Source: Phytophthora quininea | Taxonomy: Eukaryota > Oomycota > Peronosporomycetes > Peronosporales > Peronosporaceae | Length of the DNA: 64,000 nucleotides | Direction: 5' to 3' | NCBI GenBank assembly: GCA_011947345.1 | Contig: JAAVTG010000581.1 | Coordinates: forward strand, 806,001-870,000 | In this document: positions 19,880 to 30,320 of the stretch, piece after piece | Position numbering within the stretch: the first letter of the stretch is position 1 | Layout of the letters: each line of letters starts with the position of its first letter | Translations under genes and position numbers: made by a program | Notes under the pieces: generated by a model | Seen by the model: only the letters and a program-made list of their open reading frames with translations | The model's database searches: none | Told to the model about the DNA's origin: nothing

Positions 19880-21628
19880 ATGCCGCGCCACTCACTATTC
19901 ACGTCAACATTGCTGTCACTTGCCTTGGTGTTGGCCATTATTGACTCCACCTTTGCTACTGGCAACTCCTACCCGACCGTGCTGGTCCACGGCTTCTCCG
20001 GTTGGGGTCGAGACGAACTCCTCGGCTTCAAGTACTGGGGCGGTCTGCAAGGCGATTTCCAACAAGAACTGGAGGCCCAAGGCTTCACCGTCTACACTGC
20101 CGTCGTCGGTCCCTTCTCCAGCAACTGGGACCGAGCTTGCGAACTCTACGCTCAGATCAAGGGCGGCCAAGTCGACTACGGCGAGACGCACTCGACTCAC
20201 TACGGCCACCACCGCTACGGCCGCAACTTCACGGGGTTGTATCCGCAGTGGGGCGAGACCAACGCCGACGGATCGATCAACAAAGTCCACCTCATCGGCC
20301 ACAGTATGGGCGGCCAAACGATCCGCATGCTGACCCAAATGCTCGAGAAAGGAACGACGGGTGCTCCAGTGGAGGAGACTGCATCGACCCACCCGCTCTT
20401 CAAAGGCGGCAATAGCTGGGTGCACTCCATCACGACAGTGTCGACGCCGAACCAGGGCACTCTACTCGCAGACGGGATTTCCTCCATCAGTTCTAGTGTC
20501 TTCGACTTGATTCCAAGTGTGTTTTCCGTTGTCGGGATCGCGGGAGATGAATCCTCTCTCGTCTACGATGCCAAACTGGATCAATGGGGGATCACTGCAA
20601 AGCAAGACGACGAAACTTTGTCCCAATACTTGACGCGCGTATTCTCCAGCAGCATCTTCGATTCGGGATCCAAGGACATGTGTCTTTGGAGCTTGTCAAC
20701 AAGTGGAGCGACTGAGGAGAACACTTGGGTGACCACTCTGTCGGACGTGTACTACTACAGCTTCGTCACTATCGACTCGTACTCGACGGTCGACTAGCTA
20801 CTGCGCAAGATTTCGCTGCCAAACGTCTTGACGATGCTGCTCCCATTAGATGTCATCTCGGTCTTCTTGGGTAGTCGATACGGTCCCAACCACGGCTTCT
20901 CCACCGACTGGCAACCCAACGACGGCGTTGTCAACACCATCTCAATGGCGAGCGACTCCACCGGGACGGTCACTTCGTACAGTGGATCCTCTCAACTCGG
21001 CAAGTGGAATCAAATGATACAGCTCAGCAATGTGGATCACTTGGGGGTGATTGGAATCACTCTTGTTACTCAGATATTCGATCTGTACTCGGCACACGCA
21101 ACGCTTCTCCAAGGCCTTCCAGTTAGTCATTCTTCTCGTCGCCTGGAAGGAGCAGCTGGCACGGACACTGCAGCAGGAACTCTTGAACTGGCCATCCTCT
21201 CGCTGACCGCAGCCTCCACAAACATACAGAAACCTCAAGACCTGACAGGTCTCTGCTCAAGCTATGAGAGTTGCCGACTGGAGATGTCGCTCTACCTCTC
21301 TCGGTGGTCACTCATGTCATGGTCGTGTCCTAGTATAGCTGGGAATAGGCTCACAAGATGGATGGATGGCTTGTGTGGTCAAAGGGGTTTAGGCTGAGAG
21401 CTTCCTCCTCGTGCTCGGCACGTGTACATGTAGTAAGGCGTGGTTAAGCCATGGGAATCTTACTTTGAGTTTTACCTCCAACTGCGCAAGTCTTCTACTT
21501 TCCTGTTTGACACTCTCTCGCAGCACAAAGCTGCTACAAGCCCCGCCAGCACATACGCACAAGCGTACTGCAGCAACTTGCTCGCCGTCACCACTGGATC
21601 GACTCGGCACTTGCGCGGCTCAGCTTGA
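19880..21628 (+). pseudogene. Secreted lipase, copy 1, broken (family I.5 type)
   Basis: It begins with a signal peptide (MPRHSLFTSTLLSLALVLAI) and the core VLVHGFSGWGRDELLGFKYW. The nucleophile elbow GHSMGGQ, the acid in QPNDGVVNTISM and the histidine in VDHLGVIGI are all present. Two lesions exist. TAG at 20795-20797 replaces the TGG of the inverted twin (D-W-L-L becomes D-stop). A 274-bp insertion at 21263-21536 splits the C-terminal cysteine motif. Apart from these, it is nearly identical to copy 4 at 30347-31815. As read, only about 305 residues would be made, without the catalytic Asp and His. Confidence 0.9.
21263..21536. mobile_element. 274-bp insertion with 5-bp target duplication (solo LTR or MITE candidate)
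   Basis: Comparison with the inverted twin shows an extra segment flanked by CAAGC on both sides (21258-21262 and 21537-21541). The insert begins TATGAGAGTTGCC and ends CACAAAGCTGCTA. Five-base duplications suit LTR retroelements, and TGAGAG...TACA offers TG/CA ends when the boundary is shifted. No coding capacity. Confidence 0.7.
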
Positions 21629-21652
21629 ACTGTTAATGTCTTGATAATTGTT

Positions 21653-21945
21653 TTACTCGGTATCATCCGTCAAGTTCTCGCTAGTGTGTCCTTTTGGCTT
21701 GACGTTTTCCTCTCCATTCTCCTGCAGTGCTTGTGTTCGTAGTCGCTTTAAACTTGTCGGCGACGCGTTCTCTTTGTGTGCGCTGCGGGGGCGTTTCTCG
21801 CCGCTAACAAGCAGAGCGGCGACGTCAATCTTGCTGTTGGAGAGCGCAACTTCCAACGGCGTCTGCTTCATGTAGTCTTGCAGCGTCAAGCTCGCTCCTT
21901 CGTCGACAAGCAGTCGCACAGCTTCCTTTCGTCCGAGATAGCAAT
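21653..21945 (-). pseudogene. 3' end of an ankyrin gene, duplicated fragment
   Basis: It reads EAVRLLVDEGASLTLQDYM, then KQTPLEVALSNSKIDVAALL and a lysine-rich tail. This matches the end of the ankyrin gene at 30040-30320 but with an intact frame. It is cut off at about 21945, so it has no start. It lies tail-to-tail with lipase copy 1, as in the right-hand copy. Confidence 0.8.
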
Positions 21946-21950
21946 GTGTC

Positions 21951-22795
21951 CCAGAGTTGTTGTACATAATGATGTCGATAGAAGATCACTATTGGACTAG
22001 TAGCCTGGAATTTACATGTACATCTCAAGAAGACTTTACAGGAGTGGGGGATGGATCGCTTACCGATGTGTAGATCAATGGCAACCCATGGAAGGTCATT
22101 GTGCACACTCCAACACGACTGGGATAAGATAGCACTGCCCCAGCAGAGCCTGACAAGACTTCAGTGAAACATACCTTAAAAATATACACAAGCGACTAGA
22201 AATGGATGCCCGAGCAAAACACAAAGATCGAGAGTTGCTGTCACTTCAACATGGCCTTGAACAATTCGTCCCAGTACAGTGGGGAACTCCACCACGAGCA
22301 GAATCGTTAGCAGTGAAATTTCTGGCCAAACTGGAAGAAATAAACGTTGAGATAACACGCGTTCGAGTAACTACTTACATACCTCCGCGAAACCTTGGTC
22401 AACATTCAGACAGTTACCTTTTCTTTTGCGAATTTACTGTCGTTTCCGCAGATGCAGTTGTAGCAAAACAGCAAGCCTCGCAGACGATCTAACTTGCTAG
22501 ACTTTCATCAGAATAGCAGCGTGCGAACTCCAATAATCTGCTAATGCCTTTCACTCACTCTCTCTTACGTAAAGTTGAATGGTAACCTCTCTTTGTTGTT
22601 ATCGTACTAGTAAACGAGTTTTCTTTTACAGCCTATCGCGACCTCCTTTGGGCGGCGTTGTGGAGCGTGCTTCGCCTCTTAACGTCATATACATAGAGAT
22701 GTTTCGTACTTCGTGACGCACATTTGGGGCCCTTCATCCACGGACTTTCCGAACACCTTGATCGTCCTGCAACTCCTGCAGCTTCAACGCGCCGT
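21951..22795. other. No supported gene
   Basis: The longest frame, 22202-22492 on plus (96 codons, starting MDARAKHKDRELLSL), has no recognisable family. The rest is AT-richer spacer. Confidence 0.35.
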
Positions 22796-23026
22796 TCACA
22801 CCAACTTTCTCTCTTCTTTGTCGTGGTCGGGAAGTTTGTCTTCGTCGTCTGTCGTGTAGTGGCTTCGAAGAAATCGCTTTTTCTCGCCAACGAGAGGCGA
22901 GGAATGGACAACGTTCGACTGATCGGCCTTCGCTGCTGTGTCATTCGCAAGAAAGACGGCTGCAAGAACGACGGCCGCAAGAATGACGGCCGCAAGAACG
23001 GCAATGGTCGTGTTGGAGAGACGCAT
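22796..23026 (-). CDS. Short candidate RXLR-dEER secreted effector
   Basis: 76 codons. Residues 1-27 form a strongly hydrophobic signal peptide built of near-repeats (VLAAVILAAVVLAAVFLA). RFLR stands at residues 51-54, followed by an acidic stretch and KEER at 70-73. This is the spacing of RXLR-dEER effectors, which Phytophthora secretes and which reach plant cells. The frame ends three residues after EER, so there is almost no effector domain. A longer frame continues in another phase to about 22730, so a frame error or truncation is possible. The start is supported by an initiator-like sequence 35-54 nt upstream. Confidence 0.65.
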   Translation of the reverse strand: MRLSNTTIAVLAAVILAAVVLAAVFLANDTAAKADQSNVVHSSPLVGEKKRFLRSHYTTDDEDKLPDHDKEERKLV

Positions 23027-23060
23027 GGCTGGACGTTGGTTGTGGGGTCTTGGGGACTGG

Positions 23061-23080
23061 AGGGAATTTGCGGAATGCAA
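23061..23080 (-). promoter_or_regulatory. Initiator-like element upstream of the RXLR candidate
   Basis: Minus-strand TTGCATTCCGCAAATTCCCT combines an Inr-like CATTCC with CAAATT, the oomycete Inr/flanking pair, at the expected distance from the ATG at 23026. Confidence 0.45.
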
Positions 23081-23628
23081 ACTGCCGCAGTACGTCGTCC
23101 CTCTTGAGTAACTCAAATGAAGCGGCAGGTTAATGGTTGTTTTAGCACCACACAGTTCTGGTACAGCATCTTGTAAGACGCTTACGTGTATATCGTGAGC
23201 GCGATCCCAATAACGAGAACCAGTAATCGTAAAGCACGATCCCAAAATACGCTCCTTGGATCATGTCCCAGAGAGAACAATGACTTGAATGCGATGGTGT
23301 ACAGTGTCCATAAGATGATCTATACATTCTGCCCAGCCTCGTTCTGATCCTGGCAACGCATTCACGTGTCGATTGTTTCCTTCCTACCACGAGGAGCCTC
23401 CGTGATCCCAGCGCCGTTTGCCAGAGGCTCCCCACCTAGCTACAACAGCCTCGTGGTGGCTAACAGAATGCAACGACGACTATCTACTGTCCAAGGACTA
23501 CACGGGAGATGTATCGCACCGCAGTTGTCGACTTCAGCGACGATTCCTAGCAGCTGATGCAGATTATTCTCCACGTTTGTTCTGCGCAGATATTAGGGGG
23601 GCTTCGATTACCGATTATTTGCGAGTCC
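23081..23628. other. No supported gene
   Basis: Short unrelated frames on both strands. This is the boundary between the effector candidate and a retrotransposon remnant. Confidence 0.35.
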
Positions 23629-24549
23629 TCAATCTGCGAAGGCTTGGAATACAACGCCAGAGAGTTGGGCAGCGTGAAGTTGAACGTGTCGGAGGCGAAA
23701 TAGGTCTGGGTTGCAGTTGATGAAGTTGCCGAAATGTGATGTTTGTTTTAGTCGGCGCAGAATGGTGTGATACTGCTGGTGTAGATTCCGGTCTGCGGTT
23801 CTGAGGCGTCTGCGAACGTGTGCTCCAAATGTTGCATATATCGCGACCAGAGCTGTCGCTTTGGGTTCTGGAGTGCCGTCTTCAAAGCATACCGTAATGC
23901 GTTCAGTCCAGCGATGGTGGAGAACTATACATCGTAGCATATTCCAGAGAATAATTAATATGTCGTGGTGTTGCCTCCAATGTTGTACGAAAAGGAGTTT
24001 GTGCGGGAGTACAGCCAAGGTCCACGTGAGTTGTCCGACGAAAAATGTCTCCCAGTCAGACCAAATCAAGGACCATATTGCCGCTGAGGGCGGACATTCC
24101 AAGAAGAGATGTTGAGAAGTCTCAATCGACGAGCACGCTGGGAGCTGACACTGTTGAGCTGAGGGGTCCTGCTGCAACAGGAACCAAAGTCTGGATTTCA
24201 CTGGAAGTAGTCAGAATGCGACTCCCATCGTTATAAACCTGCAGCAGTTCCTGACGGTGTTCTCGACCGAACTCCAGATATTTTTAAGGTGCACTGTAGG
24301 AAATTGAAAGGCATACATAAATTTACCTTCACACGTCAAAGCATTTTTGAGAGGGGTATAATGGAGCACAGCCAGAGGGTGCAGAAGGATGATCGTAGGG
24401 AACTGCCAGCCAATCTGGAGGTGTATTCGACCAGAGACGGCTTGGGTGTACGCAGCCAGCTCAGTGGTGTAGAAGACCCTTCCGAGGCTGCTGCAGGCCG
24501 ACCTGGGGTGCTTTCCACCGTTACTCTCGCACGGCCATCTCAGTGACAT
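23629..24549 (-). mobile_element. LINE-type retrotransposon remnant (reverse-transcriptase zinc-finger end)
   Basis: One leftward frame spans the segment with a single TGA at 24211-24213. After it comes VKSRLWFLLQQDPSAQQC, then CQLPACSSIETSQHLFLECP and WSLIWSDWE. This CxxC...ETxxHLFxxCP arrangement is the zf-RVT module at the C terminus of many plant and protist LINE polyproteins. The catalytic reverse-transcriptase domain is absent, so this is a 5'-truncated, dead copy. Confidence 0.7.
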
Positions 24550-24857
24550 CTGGGCGGCGTTGAACTCACGCGGATGTCAACCAGCGGCCACCTTCGCGAC
24601 TGGAGTGACACCTTGAACCCCCATGCTTGCCAGGTGGTCGCCAATCTTGGTTGCCGTGCATGTCCGTGAAATGCTGCGCTGATACACATCGCCGCTGCCA
24701 AAGGCGAGACGTCCCATGCAAGTGCAACTTGCCATGCAGCCGACTTCCCTCACGTCCGAGTCGTCTTGCTGTCCGAAGGGAATGAAGGATTGTTCATCCG
24801 CCGCAGTCCTCACTTCCGAATTCGCTTCGACGTCCGCACTCCATTCACCTATCGAGG

Positions 24858-26296
24858 ATGTCGATACTTCTACGTCTCGCCACGCTGTTGGTCCTCGCGT
24901 TGGTATCACCGTCCAAGTCGCTAGCCGACAACTCGTATCCGATCATCCTGGTCAACGGCTTCTCCGGTTGGGGTCGTGACGAACTGCTCGGTTTCAAATA
25001 CTGGGGCGGCATCCAAGGAGACTTCCAAGAGGAACTGACGAAACAAGGCTACACGGTCTACACTGCTGCCGTCGGTCCGTTCTCGAGCAATTGGGACCGT
25101 GCCTGCGAGCTGTACACGATCATCAAGGGAGGTCGGGTGGACTACGGTATCAAACACTCGGCTGCGCACAACCACCTCCGCTATGGTCGCAACTACACCG
25201 GACTGTATCCGCAATGGGGTGACTCCAATTCCGATGGCTCCATCAAGAAGGTTCACCTCATCGGCCACAGCATGGGCGGCCAAACCGTCCGGATGCTGGC
25301 CCAATTGCTAGAGCACGGCTCGACGGGGGCACCGATCGAGGAGGATCCATCGACGCACACGCTGTTCAAAGGCGGCAAGACGTGGGTGCACTCAGTCACG
25401 ACGATCGCGTCACCGAACCAGGGCACAACTTTGGGCGACGGCTTCTCGCAGATCGGCGACTCGGTCAAGGACCTTCTTGCCGGAGTGTTGAACGTCGTGG
25501 GCATTCTGGGAGATAGCGCCAAAATGGTCTACGACGCCAAGCTGGATCAGTGGGGAATCACCACCAAACAGTCCGGCGAAACGCTGCAGACGTACATTGA
25601 CCGGGTCTTCTCTAGTAGCATCTTTGCCTCGGGCTTTAAAGATGTTTGCCTTTGGAGCTTGTCAACCCCGGTGCCAAGGAGGAGAGCACGTGGGTGCAGA
25701 CGCTGAGCGACGTCTACTACTATAGCTATGCCACCATCGACACGTACGACACGCGCGACTTGCTCCTGCGCAAGGTATCGCTGCCGAATCTGCTCACGAT
25801 GCTGCTGCCGTTGGATCCGCTCGCGATTTTCCTTGGCAGTCGCTATGCCCCAGACACACTGAAGCTCTCTACGGACTGGCAGCCGAACGACGGCGTCGTC
25901 AACACCATTTCCATGAGCTCAGACGGAGTGGGCACCTCCGTCACGTTTGCCGGGTCTTCGCAAATCGGCAAGTGGAACACGATGCCTCAGTTGAATCGGC
26001 TGGACCACCTGGCGGTGACCGGCATCACGCTGCACACGCAGGTGCTGGATCTGTACGAGGCCCACGCCAAGCTGCTGACGAGTCTACCTACGACGGCATC
26101 TCGACGGTTGGCCGACTCACCTGCTGCCGTGGAGAAGCTCGACGCTGCCATCTTGTCACTGACTGCCGCGACGACGAGTGTGGAGACCAAGAGCGACCTC
26201 GAAACGCTGTGCACGAGCCCCAAGAACTCGTACGCCGAAAGCTACTGCACCCACATGCTCAAGGCTGCCCCCACCACACGTCGGCTGCGAGGGTAG
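24858..26296 (+). CDS. Secreted lipase, copy 2 (family I.5 type)
   Basis: About 479 residues: signal peptide MSILLRLATLLVLALVSPSKS, then YPIILVNGFSGWGRDELLGF, GHSMGGQTVRMLAQLL, QPNDGVVNTISM and LDHLAVTGI. The catalytic Ser, Asp and His are present. The frame changes at the CCCC run 25666-25669; one added C makes it open throughout. The oxyanion-site motif HGF is NGF here, a substitution not seen in the other five copies. The C-terminal extension carries the Cys pair LCTSPKNSYAESYC. Expected role: hydrolysis of host or environmental triacylglycerols outside the cell. Confidence 0.88.
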
Positions 26297-27222
26297 AACG
26301 CAGAGTCTGTCGAGAAGGACCGTATCATTTTGAAATGCCACGCCTCACGTTGAAGGTTTAGTGTCCCTTGTAGCAGACGAAACCTTGATGTGCCGGATCA
26401 GCTGCTGACTCTTGACATGTTCCGAACTCTTGAGCTCTTCAACATGAGGAGCCAGACCACGACGATGTACGTTGGGCCCTGCAGTGTTAGCGTTGGCAGG
26501 AAGACTTCCGGATTCTTGTCAACGGCACTTCCGAGTCGCGTTTGACACCGCAACGGCTGGAGCTTCGAGTCGCAGCAGTAACGGGTCCGCGGTCCCACAG
26601 GACACGCACACTTGGCTGCGGCTTGCCATCGCGTCCGCTTCCCTCCAGCAATATGGCGAGAATGGTGATCACCAGCCAGCCACTGGCAGCCATCCGACGT
26701 GGTGAAACCCGTGCAAAGCGTGCAGGATGGAATTTCGCCCGCGGGATTGGGCTCTGACGCTGCTCTCAGCAATCACAGTCGTCAATGCTGCCTATTCGAG
26801 CGCACAAGCGGCCTCTACGGAAAAGCTACTCCCGGTTGATTATCTCGGTGGTGTCCGTACCCCAAGCAGCACCAACGTCTGAGCAGCGTGCAGTCCATGA
26901 CGGCAAGGACTACCAACGTGGTGACCAAGATGCGAGCTGTGGCCACTCAGCCTGAGTAGCAGACCAGCTTTTGAGCTTTGCTGCTGAAATTCTGCGGGAA
27001 CAGGTGGCTGCGCTTTGTGATCCTGCAAGTGCTTGCCATGAAGAGCCTCCCGTCTTTGCCGCTCCGAGCCATCACCGCCGTTGCACTTTACGACTTCCCA
27101 ACCTTTCCTTGCACGAGATGGAGCTAGCCACGCAGCTCTCTTGCTCGTCACGACCAACTTGACCGTGACGTCCTTCCAATCCCTCCAGGCCCACCGAGAG
27201 CAAAGGCGACCTTGCCACACTA
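26297..27222. other. No supported gene
   Basis: Frames up to 126 codons occur on minus (26840-27220; 26398-26772). One internal frame at 26693-26487 starts with a signal-like MAASGWLVITILAILLEGSG and runs 68 codons. No family is recognised, so I do not call it. Confidence 0.35.
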
Positions 27223-27237
27223 CTCATTCTTCAATCT
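27223..27237 (+). promoter_or_regulatory. Strong oomycete core-promoter match before lipase copy 3
   Basis: CTCATTCTTCAATCT reproduces the oomycete Inr (CTCATTY) plus flanking CAAT-type element, 35-50 nt upstream of the ATG at 27273. Confidence 0.55.
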
Positions 27238-27272
27238 ACTGCGGGTGAAGTCCAACAAGGGTCGACAAGAGG

Positions 27273-28780
27273 ATGCGGACATTGCTCAGTCTCGCGTTGC
27301 TGCTGCTGAATGCGGCAATTGTACATGCTACCAACACATACCCGGTGATTCTGGTGCACGGCTTCGCCGGTTGGGGTCGCGACGAGCTACTGGGTTTCAA
27401 ATACTGGGGCGGCATCCAAGGTGACCTTCAAGAAGAGCTTGAGGCACAGGGCTACACGGTCTACACGGCCTCGATCGGGCCGTTTTCAAGCAATTGGGAC
27501 CGTGCCTGCGAGCTGTATGCGCAGATCAAGGGTGGGGTGACGGACTACGGAGTCGAACACTCGTCGAAATACGGCCACGACCGCTACGGCAAGAACTACA
27601 CGGGACTATATCCCGAATGGGGAGACCAACTCGGACGGATCGGTCAACAAGGTTCACCTGGTTGGCCACAGTATGGGCGGCCAGACCGTTCGGATGTTGG
27701 CCCAACTGCTCTCGCAGGGGTCGACTGGGGCCCCGGTGGAGGAGACGTCGTCTACCAGTGCTCTGTTCGAAGGTGGACACGACTGGGTGCACTCGATCAC
27801 GACCATCTCGACCCCCAACCAGGGCACGACGCTGGCCGACGGGTTTTCCGAGATCGGTGACACCGTCAAGGACCTGCTAGTAACGGTCATCAATTTCCTC
27901 GGCATCTTTGGCGAGAACGCAGAGATGATCTACGATGCCCAACTGGACCAGTGGGGGATCACCGCCAAGACGGACGACGAGACGCTGCAAGAGTACATCG
28001 ACCGAGTGTTCGCGAGCGACATCTTCGACTCTGGCTACAAGGATCTGTGCATTTGGAGTCTGTCGGTGTCGGGGGCCAAGGAGGAGAGCACGTGGGTCGA
28101 GACGCTCAGTGATGTCTACTACTACAGCTACGCTACCAAAGACACCTTCTCCACTTACAACTTGAAGCTGCAGAAGATCTCGTACCCGAACGTGTTGACG
28201 ATGCTGCTGCCTCTCGACGTCACATCCATTTTCCTCGGCAGTCGCTACGCCCCGACACGTTGGGGCTCTCGACCGACTGGCAGCCCAACGACGGCGCCGT
28301 CAACACCATCTCCATGAGCCAGGACTACGTGGGCGACCTCGTCTCGTTCAGCGGCTCGTCGGTGATCGGGAAGTGGAATGAGATGACGCAGCTCACAGGT
28401 TTGGACCATTTGGGGGTCACCGGCATCACGCTGCTCTACCAAATCCTGGATCTGTACAAGGCCCACATGGCGCTGCTCTACAGTCTCCCCAGCGACTCGA
28501 CCTCGTCTCGTCGACTGGTGGAGAACACGACGGTCACCACCAAGCTGGACAGCGCTATCTCTTCATTGAACGCTGCGACTGCCAGCTTGCAGACTCAGGA
28601 AACCTCGAAGCGCTCTGCGAAAACCCCATCAACACGTACGCCGAGAACTACTGCGCCAACATGCTCAACACGACGTTAGTCAACAACACCATCGCGACAG
28701 CTAACGCCACCGTTGAGACTGCAACCAACACCAGTGTGTCTAGCGAAGCCACCACCACACGCAGACTGCGCGTGAACTAG
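27273..28780 (+). CDS. Secreted lipase, copy 3, three frame breaks (family I.5 type)
   Basis: Signal peptide MRTLLSLALLLLNAAIVHA, then YPVILVHGFAGWGRDELLGF, the SSNWDRACELY and DYGVEHSSKYGHDRYG segments, GHSMGGQTVRML, QPNDGAVNTISM and LDHLGVTGI. The frame breaks at GGGG 27619-27622, at CCCC 28250-28253 and near 28602. Each is repaired by one base, giving about 500 residues ending RRLRVN at 28780. All positions equivalent to the catalytic triad and to the zinc ligands of bacterial relatives are kept. Two of three breaks are in homopolymers, so sequencing error is the likelier cause; recent pseudogenisation is not excluded. Confidence 0.8.
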
Positions 28781-28917
28781 GTCAATAGCTGTGCAATAGT
28801 AATTGCGTGAAATGGTCAAGCTTTTCATGTAGCACAAGCCAACGCTGCTAGTCGACAAAGCACCCGAAAAAATGGCTACACAAATGGTCAGCAGACAGAA
28901 AATCCTAAGAACGACTG

Positions 28918-30320
28918 ATGGAGCTGGTTACCGCGGCTACCAAGGGCGACCTCCGGCTCGTTCGCCAGGCGCTCTCGCACGACTGCAAGCTGGACGAGGT
29001 CAACTCTCGCGGCTGCTCGGCCTTGATGCAGGCGGCGCGCATGAACTTTGTGGAAATCATGACGCTGCTGCTGGTCAACGACGCGTCCGTCAACTTGCAG
29101 CGAGCCGACGGCTGCACTGCGCTGCACGTGGCCATCGAGAGCCAGCAGCTGCGAGCCGTTAAACTACTGCTGGACTTCGATGCCGACGTCGCAATCGGCG
29201 ACAATCGAGGCGTGACGCCGTTGATGCAGGCTGTCGAGAAGGGGCTGCTGAGTCTGGTCAAAGTTCTGGCCAAGAGAGCTCCGCAGTCCTTGAACGCCGT
29301 GTCAAAAGACGGCACCACCGCTCTTGGAGTCGCCGCCTTGAACGGACAAGTGGAGGCGATGAAGCTGCTGCTGGAGAGTGAGAACGTGGCCTTGAATGGT
29401 AATTGCGCACCTGGTAGAACAGCTTTGATGCTGGCTGCTAAAGCAGGGCAAGTGGACGTAGTGACGGCTCTGTTAGATAAAGAAGTGTCGTGGACAAGGT
29501 GGCTCAAGACGGCAATACAGCACTCACTCTAGCGACGGAGGGCGGCCACATGGAGGTGGTCCAGCTCCTGCTGGATCGAGGCGCCAAGCTCAACAAACAC
29601 TACGTGGAAGTGGCGCCGTTGGCTGTAGCAGCCCAGAACGGCCACGTAGAGATCATGAAGCTCTTGCTGAGCAGAAAAGCTCGTGTCAATGCCTACGATG
29701 GCGACTGGGACACTGCACTGCACGAGGCAGTGTACAATAATCAGATAGACGCCGTGCGAGTGCTGGTGAACAGCACCCCATGCGCCGATGTAAACAAACG
29801 CAACCGTAGCGGGTGGACGCCCGTTATGGCAGCGACGCAGCGCAATCACATCGAGATGATCGAGCTGTTGGTCGAAAAGGAGCGTCCGTGACAGTCAAGA
29901 CAAACGACGGACGGACGGCGCTGCATATTGCAGCCGAAGAGAATCGAGTGGAAGTGATCCGCTTGCTGATGAAGCACGGAGCGTTAATTGACGCTGTGGA
30001 CCGACTGGACCGAACGCCATTGATGATGGCGGCGTATCGCGGACGGAAGGAATCTGTGCGACTGTTTCTCGACAAGGAGCGAGCTTGACGCTGCAAGACT
30101 ACATGAAGCAGACGCCGTTGGAAGTTGCGCTCTCGAACAGCAAGATCGACGTCGCCGCTCTGCTTGTTAGCGGCGAGAAACGCCCCCGCAGCGCACACAA
30201 AGAGAACGCGTCGCCGAAAGTTTAAAGCGACTACGAACACAAGCACTGCAGGAGAATGGAGAGGAAAACGTCAAGCCAAAAGGACACACTAGCGAGAACT
30301 TGACGGACGATACCGAGTAA
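28918..30320 (+). CDS. Ankyrin-repeat protein, several frame breaks
   Basis: About 467 residues made almost wholly of ankyrin repeats: GCSALMQAARMNFVEIMTLL, GCTALHVAIESQQLRAVKLL, GVTPLMQAVEKG, GRTALMLAAKAGQVDVV, GNTALTLATEGGHMEVVQLL, GWTPVMAATQRNHIEMIELL and GRTALHIAAEENRVEVIRLL. A lysine-rich C-terminal tail follows. Frame changes occur near 29487, at AAAA 29875-29878, near 30078 and near 30221. The truncated duplicate at 21653-21945 is intact over the last two sites, which shows what the ancestral frame was. Likely a cytosolic binding protein; partner unknown. It ends 26 bp from the end of the convergent lipase copy 4. Confidence 0.75.

Larger units (their letters stand above)
19250..21950. 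repeat. Inverted segmental duplication, left copy
   Basis: This block matches 30040-32280 in reverse orientation. It contains lipase copy 1 with its 5' flank and the last 300 bp of an ankyrin gene. Matching anchors are CCATGGACC near 19680 and 32030, and the ankyrin 3' end on the far side. The left copy carries an extra 274-bp insertion; the right copy lacks about 160 bp near 32160. Limits are approximate. Confidence 0.8.

Noticed and set aside
19443..19895. A 150-codon leftward frame in the lipase copy 1 upstream region
   Set aside because: It overlaps the lipase start on the other strand and has no domain. The right-hand twin does not keep it open.
26398..27220. Leftward frames of 124 and 126 codons between lipase copies 2 and 3
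   Set aside because: No domain, odd composition and no conserved start. Only a 68-codon subframe with a hydrophobic start was noted, in the intergenic entry.
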